A DNA stretch of 64,000 nucleotides from Fibrobacterota bacterium (GTDB taxonomy: Bacteria; Fibrobacterota; Chitinivibrionia; Chitinivibrionales; FEN-1185): positions 18,108-82,107 of the forward strand of contig PLWQ01000007.1 in the NCBI GenBank assembly GCA_003165595.1. Direction: 5' to 3'. Of the stretch, positions 36,277 to 46,345 are shown one piece after another (the first letter of the stretch is position 1; every line of letters starts with the position of its first letter). The notes beneath the pieces are model-generated. The model was given only the letters and a program-made list of their open reading frames with translations. It had not been told where the DNA came from and did no database searches. The position numbers and the translations under genes are program-made.

Positions 36277-37611
36277 CTATCCCTGGGAGATTTTGCATAC
36301 CAGCACCAGCGAATTCCGCTTGAGGTCGTAGGTTTGCCGCCGTTCTTTCGGCAATACCTTGACATCCGCCTTCTTGAACCCGAGCTTGGAAAACCAGTCG
36401 GCGGTCTGCGTCGTGAGAACGAAGACCTGCCGCAGTTTCATCCTTACAGCCTTTTCCTGCAGATACGACACGAGCTTCTGGCCGATGCCGAGGCTCGCGT
36501 ACACTTCGTCCACGGCGATGCCCGCTATTTCTCCCATCCGGGACGAATACCGGTGCAGCGCGCCGCAGCCGTGTATCGTTCCGTCAACTTCGTAGACCGC
36601 GTAATCGGCAAGCCGGTTCTCAAGGTCCAGAGCGGTCCGCTTGACAAGCGTGCCTTTGGCGACAAACGGTTCCATGAGCTGCAGCACGTCCGGGACGTCG
36701 GCGTGGTTCATGGGCCGGACATTGTCGTGCTGGTTGGCGTAAATCATGGTGCCGAGCCCGCGGTTGGAGAAAATTTCCTTGAGGATCATGCCCTCCACCC
36801 GGCCGTCCACGACGTGCACCCGCGCCACGCCCCGCTTGCACGCCCGGCAGGCCAGCGACACCAGCTCGTAGGCCTCGCCGGCCGTGGCGCCGCTGTTCGC
36901 ACCGATGAATTCTTCCGCCTCGCTCAGCGTGAATTGCGAAATGAACCCGTCGCTTGACACATACACGCTCTTGGGCACGGTAAACCCCTTGGCCCTGATG
37001 CCGCCCGCCCGGGTGACGAAAAACAATTTTGCGGCCTTGAGCTCCGTGGCAATGGTATAGGCGAGCTCGTTGGACGAAAGATTGTAGGGTTTCCCCTGGG
37101 AGTTCCACCCGATGTTGGGGAAAATGGGCATCAGCCCCTCGTTGAGCACGTTGTTGATTATGCCGATTTCGAGGGTCTCCACCATGCCCGAGCTCTGGTA
37201 ATCGATGCCGCCCCGCACGCCGATGCTCCGGGCCCGCACCCAGTTGCCGATCACCGCGTTGGTCCGGTTCTCGGCAAGCATGGTCATTACCCCGTTGGAC
37301 ACGTCGAACGCGGCCATCTTGATAAACGGCATCGACTCCGGCGTCGATATCCGGATGCCGTTGATCATGTCGAACCTGATCTTGTAGGTGTTGAGAATAT
37401 CGTCGATCCGGTCCTTTGCCCCGGGCACAAGCACGATGCGGATGCCCATGTGGTGCAACAGAGAAATGTCTTTGACCAGGATGGGAAAGAACGGGTCGCC
37501 GATGAGCGAACCTTCGATCTTGATAACGAACGTTTGGCCCCGGAACCGGTTGATATAGCTGAATGCCTGCCGGATGGTTTCGACTTGTTCCTTGAGTTGC
37601 TGCTTGTCCAT
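36277..37611 (-). CDS. argA: Amino-acid N-acetyltransferase (N-acetylglutamate synthase), AAK-GNAT fusion
   Basis: The first step of arginine synthesis: acetyl-CoA plus glutamate. The N-terminal amino-acid-kinase-like domain (about 1-285, KIEGSLIGD... LVPGAKDRIDDIL) is the arginine-binding regulatory fold, and the C-terminal GNAT domain (about 295-444, with IAVDEVYASLGIGQKLVSYLQEKA as the acetyl-CoA site) does catalysis. This is the bifunctional-length ArgA (444 aa), typical of proteobacterial-type enzymes. ATG with GCGGA about 8 nt upstream. It converges with the aconitase gene. No other arg gene is nearby. Confidence 0.92.
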   Translation of the reverse strand: MDKQQLKEQVETIRQAFSYINRFRGQTFVIKIEGSLIGDPFFPILVKDISLLHHMGIRIVLVPGAKDRIDDILNTYKIRFDMINGIRISTPESMPFIKMAAFDVSNGVMTMLAENRTNAVIGNWVRARSIGVRGGIDYQSSGMVETLEIGIINNVLNEGLMPIFPNIGWNSQGKPYNLSSNELAYTIATELKAAKLFFVTRAGGIRAKGFTVPKSVYVSSDGFISQFTLSEAEEFIGANSGATAGEAYELVSLACRACKRGVARVHVVDGRVEGMILKEIFSNRGLGTMIYANQHDNVRPMNHADVPDVLQLMEPFVAKGTLVKRTALDLENRLADYAVYEVDGTIHGCGALHRYSSRMGEIAGIAVDEVYASLGIGQKLVSYLQEKAVRMKLRQVFVLTTQTADWFSKLGFKKADVKVLPKERRQTYDLKRNSLVLVCKISQG

Positions 37612-38232
37612 GCGACGTTTCCGCTTTCTGAGTTTCTCCGGTTATGGCCGGGCGACTATGATAACCCGGCGCTTTGTCTCTTTACAATATACGATTTTGA
37701 GGCAAGGGTTGTCAGCTATTATTATCGGGCGGGGGAGAGATGGCGGCGGCCGCTTGCGATGATTATGCGCTCGCCGGCGGGAATCCTTCCATCCCTATAT
37801 TCGTGGCGCTTCGGTGATTTGTGTCGGTCCTGCCAGGGTGCGCCCCTTTTGGCCCTTGTAGAGCGAAAATGCACCCCGTCCATACAGGAGCTTGTGAGAA
37901 ACGTAACACCCTTTGCAAAAAGCGCTTGCGCGAAGTACCGCTCCCGTATGGCCGGGTCGCTTGCACAAGGGCCTTCCGGGGCATCACCCTGTCACCCACA
38001 CAAAAAACCGATGACCCATATTTGTATTCGCTCGCTACGGGATTCAACGCGGATTTTTCGTGAGATTCCTATTTTGTCAAAACCACCTTCGCACTGACCG
38101 CGCTGCCGTCAAGCATGGCTCTCACATGGCTCAAGACAAGCCTGCATCCCTTTGTCAAACTTATAGCACATTGATTTTCCTTAATTGTATAATTTACATC
38201 TGGTCACCCAATCCGAATCGATCCAGCGACTT
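37612..38232. other. Intergenic region of 621 bp, no gene seen
   Basis: Between divergent argA and the NTT-like gene. Frames here are short, Arg/Ser/Pro-rich and overlap on both strands, which is typical of non-coding GC-rich DNA. There is a GGGTGC/GCACCC pairing around 37830-37876. A TATAAT (38188-38193) near the right end is probably the -10 of the next gene, but its -35 is poor. Confidence 0.5.
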
Positions 38233-40953
38233 ATGGAAAAGGGGCGGGCTACGCTCAAGGACCTGCATTTCTTTTCGAATTACAAATGGCCGCTGTTTGT
38301 GCTGCTGTTCTGCTGTTTTGCCGGGGCAATCCTGGGAGACAGCACCGCGGAAGCGCTGCTGCTGGCGCACTTCGACCCGCATGTGATACCCACCATGTTT
38401 CTCGTGAACGCGGCGTTCCTGTTCTTCCTGTCCGCGTTTCTCATCTCGCTTATTGACAGAGTGGACAGAGGCTTGCTTTTTCTTGCCTTGTCTTTTGGCC
38501 ATGGAGCCGTGCTGTTTCTCATCCGCGCCAGTTTGCTGTTCCATGCCGATTTCCTGTATCTGCCGCTGTTTTCCTACGCCTATGTCACCAAGATCCTCCT
38601 GTTCCTGATGTTCTGGACCCTTGCCAACGACCTCGTAGATTCGCGTCGCGCAAGCTACGAATTCCCCTTTGTCGCCGCGGGCGGGACGCTGGGCGCGATT
38701 ATGGTCTCGTTCTGCATCCCGACGCTGCTGAGAATCATTTCCCCGGAGAACCTGCTTGTGGTCTGGGCGCTGCTTTCCGTCGGGCTCGGCTGTCTTTTTG
38801 TGCCCTTTCGGGAAGTGTTCGGAGCGGCATTCAAGCCCGCGGCGGACCGCAAGGTGCGCACTGCCCGGACGCTCGCCGGCGTCGTCGACGACATGAAGCT
38901 TGTCAACAGGGAACCGCTGCTGCGGAACATGGCCGTGTTCTATTTCCTGCTATTCTTTGTACTGCTCAACCAGCACTATACGTTCTATTCACAGCTCAAG
39001 AGACATCTCGCGGACGCAAAGGACATCGCGTCGTTTCTCGGATACTTCAACGGCATAAGCATGTTTGCAACCATCTCGCTTCAGCTGGGCGTTTCCGGTT
39101 TTGTGCTCAAGAGGATCGGGTCCACGCGTTCCATGCTCTTTTTGCCGGGGATTTTATGCGCCGTGTTTGCCGTCCTCAGCGTGGCTGCGGTTGCTTTCGG
39201 CCTGGATAGCGCCGGGCCGGGCACCGCGGCAGCGCAGTTTCTCTTCTGGGCGATCGTGGGCGGCATGGGAATGCGCGTGGCGTTCTTCGATTCCTTTTTC
39301 TCGCCGAACTTCCAGGTTTTCTTTTCAAGCCTTCCGCAGGAAATCAGGGGAAGAGGCAAGTTGTCCATCGAAGGCGTCGTGAAACCGGCCGCGATTGCAG
39401 TCGCCAGCGTGTGGATACTGGTCGCGGTGCCACATCTCCCGCTCGCCGCGAACATGGCCGTGCTCTTCGTAGTGTCGGCGGCGGTGGTGGTGCAAACGTT
39501 CCGGATCCGCAGCAAATATGCCCAGAGCCTTACCTCCTACCTTTCCGGGTTCAGGTCAAAGAAGCTGCCGTCGCTCTTCCACCTGGTAGACGTGCCGAAC
39601 GCGGAGAATTTTCTCTCGATGCTGGGGACAATTCTTGAGAAAGAGGAATACGAGATCAAGAAGTTCATTATCGAAGTACTGGCGGGAATGAATGCCAAGG
39701 AATCCGTGGGAATGCTCGTTGAGTACATTGATAAATGTGATAGTGTGACGCGTGCGACCATCGTCTCCATGCTCACGAGGCTCCGGCGCGACGACTGCAG
39801 GAGCACGTTCACGCGGCTCCTGGAGGACAAGGACGAACGGGTCGTTGCCAACAGCATCCTTGCGCTTGCGGCCTACAAGGATGCCGAAACGCACGAAGGG
39901 CTCGAAGTATATCTTCACCACGCCGACAACAGGATCCGTGCCAACGCGGTGGTTGTGGAATGGGACCGGATGAAAAGCCAGCGGCAACGGGAGAACCTGC
40001 TGGAGATTCTTGATCGGATGCTTGCTTCGGAAGACAACGAAGACGTCGCCAGCGCCTTGTATGCCATCGGTGAAATCGGGTCGCTCGACTTGCTGCCCGT
40101 CGTTTCGGCTTTTGTTGAAAAGAATCCCCGGCGCGCCAAAACGTCGCTGTCAATCCGGCATCAGCTCGTTACCGCGCTGGCAAAAATGCAAAGCGAGCAG
40201 TCGTTCGACCTTATCCTGACGCTGTCGGGGGGAGCGCACGCCAGGGCGCTATGCGACCTGTGCCGCGGCGTGGAACTGCTGGTGGAGAACGGGTATCCTT
40301 TGTCCAGATGCCTGCAGCGGATCCAAACCGAGCACTACGTGCGCCGCGGCATCATTCTCAAGGCCCTGTTCTCGCGAAGGACCGAGCTTGCCAAGACGGA
40401 TTGCGCGCTTCTGGAGAGCGTCGCGCAGGCCGAGGCGGCGTCGATCCATTCCGACTGGCTTTCCTTGTGTATACTTGACACAAAGGGAACCTTCAAGGAG
40501 GTCGCGCTTCTGAGGACCGCCATATACGAATCGTGCATCCTCGAAAAAACGCGCAACCTCATCTACATTGCGGCGCTGCTCGACGATACCGGGCTCATAG
40601 GCGCCGTCATGCAGCGCCTGAGACACCCCAACAGGCATGTGCGGGCCCGCGCGTTCGAAGTGCTCGACAATGCCGGAAACTCGCATGTAAACCGGTGGCT
40701 ACTTTCACTGCTCGATTCCGAAGACGCGATGAAGCACGGACGCGACGCGACGATATCGTTCAAACAGCGGTCGAAGACCCTGGTGGAAACGGTATCCGAG
40801 CACGTCACAAGTTCAAACGAATGGCTCAGGCTATGCGCCCTATATGCTTCGGGAGCGTTGTTCGACACTACGCGCGACGTGCGCTGGCAAAAGCTGTACC
40901 AGAAGGGCCTCGAAGCGACGGCGCACGCGGCCAATGCCACCCCGGTGACGTAA
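38233..40953 (+). CDS. NTT/MFS-like membrane protein fused to HEAT-type repeats, 906 aa
   Basis: The N-terminal half (about residues 20-420) has about ten to eleven TM segments and the look of an ATP/ADP-translocase-like or MFS carrier (VTKILLFLMFWTLANDLVDSR, SLPQEIRGRGKLSIEGVVKP). The C-terminal half (about 440-900) is cytoplasmic and made of HEAT/armadillo-like helical repeats (for example ESVGMLVEYIDKCDSVTRATIVSMLTRL). Such NTT-HEAT proteins are known in several phyla, often beside cNMP-binding domains, as here; substrate unknown. The start at 38233 is chosen because a TATAAT box lies at 38188, upstream of it. Confidence 0.7.
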   Translation: MEKGRATLKDLHFFSNYKWPLFVLLFCCFAGAILGDSTAEALLLAHFDPHVIPTMFLVNAAFLFFLSAFLISLIDRVDRGLLFLALSFGHGAVLFLIRASLLFHADFLYLPLFSYAYVTKILLFLMFWTLANDLVDSRRASYEFPFVAAGGTLGAIMVSFCIPTLLRIISPENLLVVWALLSVGLGCLFVPFREVFGAAFKPAADRKVRTARTLAGVVDDMKLVNREPLLRNMAVFYFLLFFVLLNQHYTFYSQLKRHLADAKDIASFLGYFNGISMFATISLQLGVSGFVLKRIGSTRSMLFLPGILCAVFAVLSVAAVAFGLDSAGPGTAAAQFLFWAIVGGMGMRVAFFDSFFSPNFQVFFSSLPQEIRGRGKLSIEGVVKPAAIAVASVWILVAVPHLPLAANMAVLFVVSAAVVVQTFRIRSKYAQSLTSYLSGFRSKKLPSLFHLVDVPNAENFLSMLGTILEKEEYEIKKFIIEVLAGMNAKESVGMLVEYIDKCDSVTRATIVSMLTRLRRDDCRSTFTRLLEDKDERVVANSILALAAYKDAETHEGLEVYLHHADNRIRANAVVVEWDRMKSQRQRENLLEILDRMLASEDNEDVASALYAIGEIGSLDLLPVVSAFVEKNPRRAKTSLSIRHQLVTALAKMQSEQSFDLILTLSGGAHARALCDLCRGVELLVENGYPLSRCLQRIQTEHYVRRGIILKALFSRRTELAKTDCALLESVAQAEAASIHSDWLSLCILDTKGTFKEVALLRTAIYESCILEKTRNLIYIAALLDDTGLIGAVMQRLRHPNRHVRARAFEVLDNAGNSHVNRWLLSLLDSEDAMKHGRDATISFKQRSKTLVETVSEHVTSSNEWLRLCALYASGALFDTTRDVRWQKLYQKGLEATAHAANATPVT

Positions 40954-40976
40954 CTGGAAACAATGGGCGGGAATAT

Positions 40977-41507
40977 ATGGACTCGAAAGCGTTGAAGTCG
41001 TTTGATCTGCTCGAAAACGTCATTTTCCTCAAGAAGACGCCGCTGTTCTCGGCCGTTCACACGAGCGAACTGCGGGCGGTTGCCGCGGTGGTGGAGGAGT
41101 TTACGGTTGAAGCCGGAGGCGAGCTTGTCAAGGAGAGCGATCCCGGCGACTGCGTGTATATCATCAAGGACGGCACGGTGCGCATCACCAAGAAGACGGC
41201 CGACAACAGGACGCTCGATCTTGCCGAGCTTTCGCCGGGCGAAAGCTTCGGCGAGATGGCTCTTTTCGACGACGAAGCGCGCTCCGCGAGCGCGGTTGCG
41301 CAAACCAGATGTTCTCTTTTGAGAATCAAGCGCGACGACCTGATCGACGTCATCCTCGAATACCCGATGATCGCCATAGAAATGCTTCGCATTTTCGTGA
41401 GGCGGCTGCGTAAATCCAACGCGCGCGTCGAGGCCCTGTCGGCCGGGAGGCCCAAAGGCGAGGAGAGACATTCCCAAGGCGATCTTTCACATCACGGAAA
41501 CAACTAG
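40977..41507 (+). CDS. Cyclic-nucleotide-binding domain protein, 176 aa
   Basis: A single CNB domain (about residues 20-140) with FGEMALFDDEARSAS as the phosphate-binding cassette, including the Glu and Arg that hold the cyclic phosphate. There is no helix-turn-helix, so it is not a Crp/Fnr transcription factor. The short C-terminus is basic and disordered. It starts 24 bp after the NTT-HEAT gene (GGGCGGGA before the ATG), so it probably regulates or associates with that membrane protein. The next gene starts 22 bp after its stop. Confidence 0.8.
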   Translation: MDSKALKSFDLLENVIFLKKTPLFSAVHTSELRAVAAVVEEFTVEAGGELVKESDPGDCVYIIKDGTVRITKKTADNRTLDLAELSPGESFGEMALFDDEARSASAVAQTRCSLLRIKRDDLIDVILEYPMIAIEMLRIFVRRLRKSNARVEALSAGRPKGEERHSQGDLSHHGNN

Positions 41508-41528
41508 TTGTACCCGGAAAGGACCATC

Positions 41529-42980
41529 ATGCACCTACGAAACCGACGTTCTGCCCTCTCGTGGCGCTGGCTGCTGATCGGAGCTCTCGTGGCCGGCTGC
41601 ACTGCGCCCAAACAGTCGGAAATCCTCATTCACATGCTGCCGGCCCAGGAAGAATACTTTGCAAAAGAGATCATGCCGGCGTTCGACAAAGACAGCAAGG
41701 CGAAAACCGCCGTGGTGCATTACGAGAACACGGCCGACCTCGAAAAGGAACTCACCGAGCATGCCGGCAAAGCCGCGATTGTCAAGATTCCTTTCGACAA
41801 ATGCAAGACGCTTATCAGAAAGAATTACCTCAAGTCCCTCGACTCGTTTCTGTCCGATAAGGAAATGGAGGATTTCAGGTCAACCTACATGCTCACCTCG
41901 CTGGGCACCTACGACGGTAAACAGTATCTTGTGCCGCGCAAGTTTGAGACCAGGATCATGGTGTACTGCAAGAGCAAGGTGGCCGATGCCGTTACCCGGT
42001 GGCACACCTACAAGGATGCCATAGATGCCGACATGAAGAAGATAAACGGGTATGGGCTTCCTTCGACCTACACACTCAAAGAGGATCCCAACAAGTGGGA
42101 CTTTTTCGATGTGTATGTGGTCGGCTGGATCTGGGCACACACCCCGTATGACGGCAAAACCACGGGGCGCGTAGGGCATCGCTCGAAGCGGTATTCGGGC
42201 ACCTCCCTGCGCATCGTGGACCGTGTCTTCCAGTGCGGCGGCGACAGCGCGCAGGTCCTCAGTATGACCGGTGACGCGGTGACCGACGCGTTCATGTGGG
42301 AGGCGGTCTACGCGTCGACAATTTACAACAAGAGAATGATGGATGAGCCTTGGAGCGGCACCGAGATCTGGAAGGCATTCCGCGAGGGCGACGTTTTCCT
42401 GGCGTTCATGACGCAAATCGACTGTTTCTTTATCCACGGAACCGGCCGGGACGGGCTCGACGGGTACCTCAAGAACCCCGACGACATGGGCGTGGCGGTG
42501 ATGCCCGCGGGGTGTTCGGTTCTGCTGGATCCCCACGGCAATCCGCTGCGCGAGGGCGGCAGGACGATCACCACCGGCGGCTGGTGGTGGGGAATTCCCG
42601 CAACAACGCCCGATCCGCGCCTGTCCTATCAGATGGCGCGGTTTATCACCAACACAAAGTGTCAGGTGGAGGACTGCAGCAGGTTCGGCATGATTCCGGT
42701 TCGGAAAGACATTCTCGGCGACATGTCGATGCTGTTCGGCGGCGGCTGGGTCACCGCTGTTTACGAAACATCGTTTCGGCAGCTGATGCTGAACAAATAC
42801 GTCTCGATCCCCGGCGATGTGCACTTCGACGACGTGAGCAACGTGTATCTTGACGCATGGTACGATATCGTCGTGCACAAGAACTGGTCCGACGCCGGCG
42901 ACGTGCCGCAATGGGACCATGTGAGAAAAGTGCTTGCCGGCACCTATGTACCGCGCGTATCTTCGATACTGGGAAAGTAA
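41529..42980 (+). CDS. Extracellular solute-binding lipoprotein (family 1 type), 483 aa
   Basis: The N-terminus is a lipoprotein signal with lipobox LVAGC (Cys about residue 22). The mature protein has the size and two-lobe layout of ABC-type sugar-binding proteins: LIHMLPAQEEYFAKEIMPAFDKDS opening strand, aromatic-rich central portion GGWWWGIPATTPD. No permease or ATPase gene is adjacent; instead it sits after the CNB protein and NTT-HEAT gene. It could be a sensor or part of an odd uptake unit. ATG with AAAGGA 5-6 nt upstream. Confidence 0.75.
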   Translation: MHLRNRRSALSWRWLLIGALVAGCTAPKQSEILIHMLPAQEEYFAKEIMPAFDKDSKAKTAVVHYENTADLEKELTEHAGKAAIVKIPFDKCKTLIRKNYLKSLDSFLSDKEMEDFRSTYMLTSLGTYDGKQYLVPRKFETRIMVYCKSKVADAVTRWHTYKDAIDADMKKINGYGLPSTYTLKEDPNKWDFFDVYVVGWIWAHTPYDGKTTGRVGHRSKRYSGTSLRIVDRVFQCGGDSAQVLSMTGDAVTDAFMWEAVYASTIYNKRMMDEPWSGTEIWKAFREGDVFLAFMTQIDCFFIHGTGRDGLDGYLKNPDDMGVAVMPAGCSVLLDPHGNPLREGGRTITTGGWWWGIPATTPDPRLSYQMARFITNTKCQVEDCSRFGMIPVRKDILGDMSMLFGGGWVTAVYETSFRQLMLNKYVSIPGDVHFDDVSNVYLDAWYDIVVHKNWSDAGDVPQWDHVRKVLAGTYVPRVSSILGK

Positions 42981-43095
42981 AGAAAAGCACCCGGGAGCTT
43001 CGGCGTAACCTTGTGCACCACGCCCCAAAAGCATGGTCTCTTTTCGGGAAAACGCCGCAGGCCTTTCTCTTTTGCCGTCCACCTGCACAAAATGA

Positions 43096-44571
<1,476 letters not shown>

Positions 44572-44698
44572 CGGGGCGGCCCCGGTTTGGGTGGTGCCTT
44601 CACGACGACGGCAACGGCCCGGACGCGCCGCCGGCCTTAGCTCTTTTGTCAATGTAGCCGTGCATGCGCGGCAGCAAAATCCTTTCCCACAATTTGCG

Positions 44699-44821
44699 GA
44701 TTACAGGCTGCTCACGAGGGGGTACATCCGGTTGTAATCGCGGTTCCCGAAGGTTCGCTGTCGCGTCTACTCCTTTAGTGTTGGATGCAGTCGTAGTCGT
44801 GGTGCTGCGGGATTTTTCAGT
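44699..44821 (+). repeat. Dispersed repeat, copy 3 (full length)
   Basis: Aligns ungapped with 1463-1585; core at 44751-44814 also matches copy 2. It is in the 487 bp non-coding region 44572-45058, ahead of the promoter at 44904. The rest of that region holds GC-rich hairpins (GGGGC/GCCCC near 44575) and no gene. Confidence 0.85.
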
Positions 44822-44903
44822 ACCACGGGTTGTGGTCGATTTGAGACACTCCACACCATGTGGTTAACATCTTGAAATTAATGGCGATTGCACGAATTGC
44901 CTG

Positions 44904-44932
44904 TTGACACACATTACGCAATGTTGTATAAT
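44904..44932 (+). promoter_or_regulatory. Consensus sigma-70 promoter with long leader
   Basis: TTGACA (44904-44909), 17 nt spacer, TATAAT (44927-44932): a perfect match to consensus. The start near 44939 gives a leader of about 120 nt to the ATG at 45059. The leader holds GGTGCCCCTG/CAGGGCGCC arms just before the ribosome site and may be regulatory; I could not match it to a known riboswitch. Confidence 0.85.
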
Positions 44933-45058
44933 TCGAAACAGGCCATGATGGTACGGGTTTCCAAGCCGGAACCCGGTTATCCATGGCGGTTTTATCGAAG
45001 TGTGCCGAGGGTGCCCCTGCCAACAGGGCGCCGCCCCGGCCGAACAAAGGGGTGTGCC

Positions 45059-46345
45059 ATGAACCGTATCGACGAACTCTCGGAAAACATCGTCAATCTC
45101 TCCAAAAGCACCAGGGACTCCAATAAGTTTTACTCCATCCTTCTCGATGCGCGCGCGTCAACCGTGTCCGAGAATACCTACGACATCGCCGAACGGCTGC
45201 TGCGGGGCGAGACCGACAATGCCAAGGCGGCTCTGGAGCACCTGTGGTCGCTCAAGAAGACCATGCAGAACGAAAGCGAGATTTCCACCATCGACCTTCT
45301 TATCCAGTACTACCAGAGGAAGATGGATGTGGTTCGGAACAAAGAGGAACATATCAAGAGGATAAGCAAGGATTCGCGCGGGCTGCTCGAAGACAAGCGG
45401 AAACGCGATTCGGAAATCGCCACCATCAAGCAGGAGATCGGCGATTGTTCCAGCGAGCTGAGAGACCTTACGGTAAAGCTCGACAAGCTCAAAATCAAGG
45501 AGCAGGAGCTTAGCCTCATCGACACCCAGCTCAAGAAGGAACTCGATCTGAACGAGAACGAAATCATCAACGGATTATACGAAATCATCCTGTCGCAGCA
45601 GGAAGGCGAGAACCCGGTCGAGCAATTCACCGAAAAGCTGAATGGCCAGGTTGCCGACACTCCCGCCGGGGAGCCCGCTTCGGCCGCCCATGCTTCCGCG
45701 CCGTCCGCGGAAAGCGCGCCGCACAAGGACATCGACGACACCTCGGAACTGCCGCTTTCTAAAGTAAAGGACGCGGCGGTCGCCGACGTTCCCATCAACG
45801 ACGACATTTTCGAGGTTGACAAGGAGAAAACATCCGCGATTCCACTGGATGTCTTGAAACGGGCCAAGGGAGAGGATCTGGACGCCGGAGCACCCAAGGC
45901 GTTTGCGGAGCCCGACCTGTCGCCCTTCCCGAAATCGGTGGTGAAGACCACAAAGGGACGCGTGATAGGGGAATACTACTACGATGCCAAGGCCTACAAG
46001 AACAAACGTCATTACATTTTCAACTCGCGGTTTTTTCTCGACCAGATCACCAGCGCCCTCACCGTGCTTTCCGCCCGGTTCGATTCCCCCGTATACACGG
46101 AGCTGCTGCAGATGATTCAGGACGCTTACAAACGCATCTCCGAAAACCCCATGATGCATTTCGAGGTCTCCACGAGCGAATTTCTGAGCGAGCGCGCGCT
46201 CAAGGAACTGTGGCAAAATGTCAAGGCCCGCGATTTTGCCGAGGCATCGCGTTATTGCAAACGCCTGAGCGGCAAGATGGAGGCATTGCGGCCCAACTAC
46301 TATGCCATGCTCAAAGAACAAATGGCGCGGCATGTTTCCGAATAA
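45059..46345 (+). CDS. Coiled-coil protein of unknown function, 428 aa
   Basis: Residues about 1-90 are helical, and a coiled coil covers about 90-175 (KRKRDSEIATIKQEIGDCSSE). A Pro/Ala-acidic linker (about 185-265) leads to a conserved-looking C-terminal domain (about 290-428, KGRVIGEYYYDAKAYKNKRHYIFNSRFF). No signal peptide. The start at 45059 has AAAGGGG 7 nt upstream and is placed after the consensus promoter. Its last 14 bp overlap the AraC-like gene, so the two are cotranslated. Confidence 0.7.
   Translation: MNRIDELSENIVNLSKSTRDSNKFYSILLDARASTVSENTYDIAERLLRGETDNAKAALEHLWSLKKTMQNESEISTIDLLIQYYQRKMDVVRNKEEHIKRISKDSRGLLEDKRKRDSEIATIKQEIGDCSSELRDLTVKLDKLKIKEQELSLIDTQLKKELDLNENEIINGLYEIILSQQEGENPVEQFTEKLNGQVADTPAGEPASAAHASAPSAESAPHKDIDDTSELPLSKVKDAAVADVPINDDIFEVDKEKTSAIPLDVLKRAKGEDLDAGAPKAFAEPDLSPFPKSVVKTTKGRVIGEYYYDAKAYKNKRHYIFNSRFFLDQITSALTVLSARFDSPVYTELLQMIQDAYKRISENPMMHFEVSTSEFLSERALKELWQNVKARDFAEASRYCKRLSGKMEALRPNYYAMLKEQMARHVSE

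Noticed and set aside
37763-38047. 94-residue minus-strand frame in the argA-NTT gap
   Set aside because: No ribosome site, mixed composition, overlapping frames on the other strand and no recognisable motif.
44939-45058. Possible c-di-GMP (GEMM) or other known riboswitch in the leader
   Set aside because: The conserved GEMM core elements and other riboswitch signatures I know are not found; only simple hairpin arms are seen.
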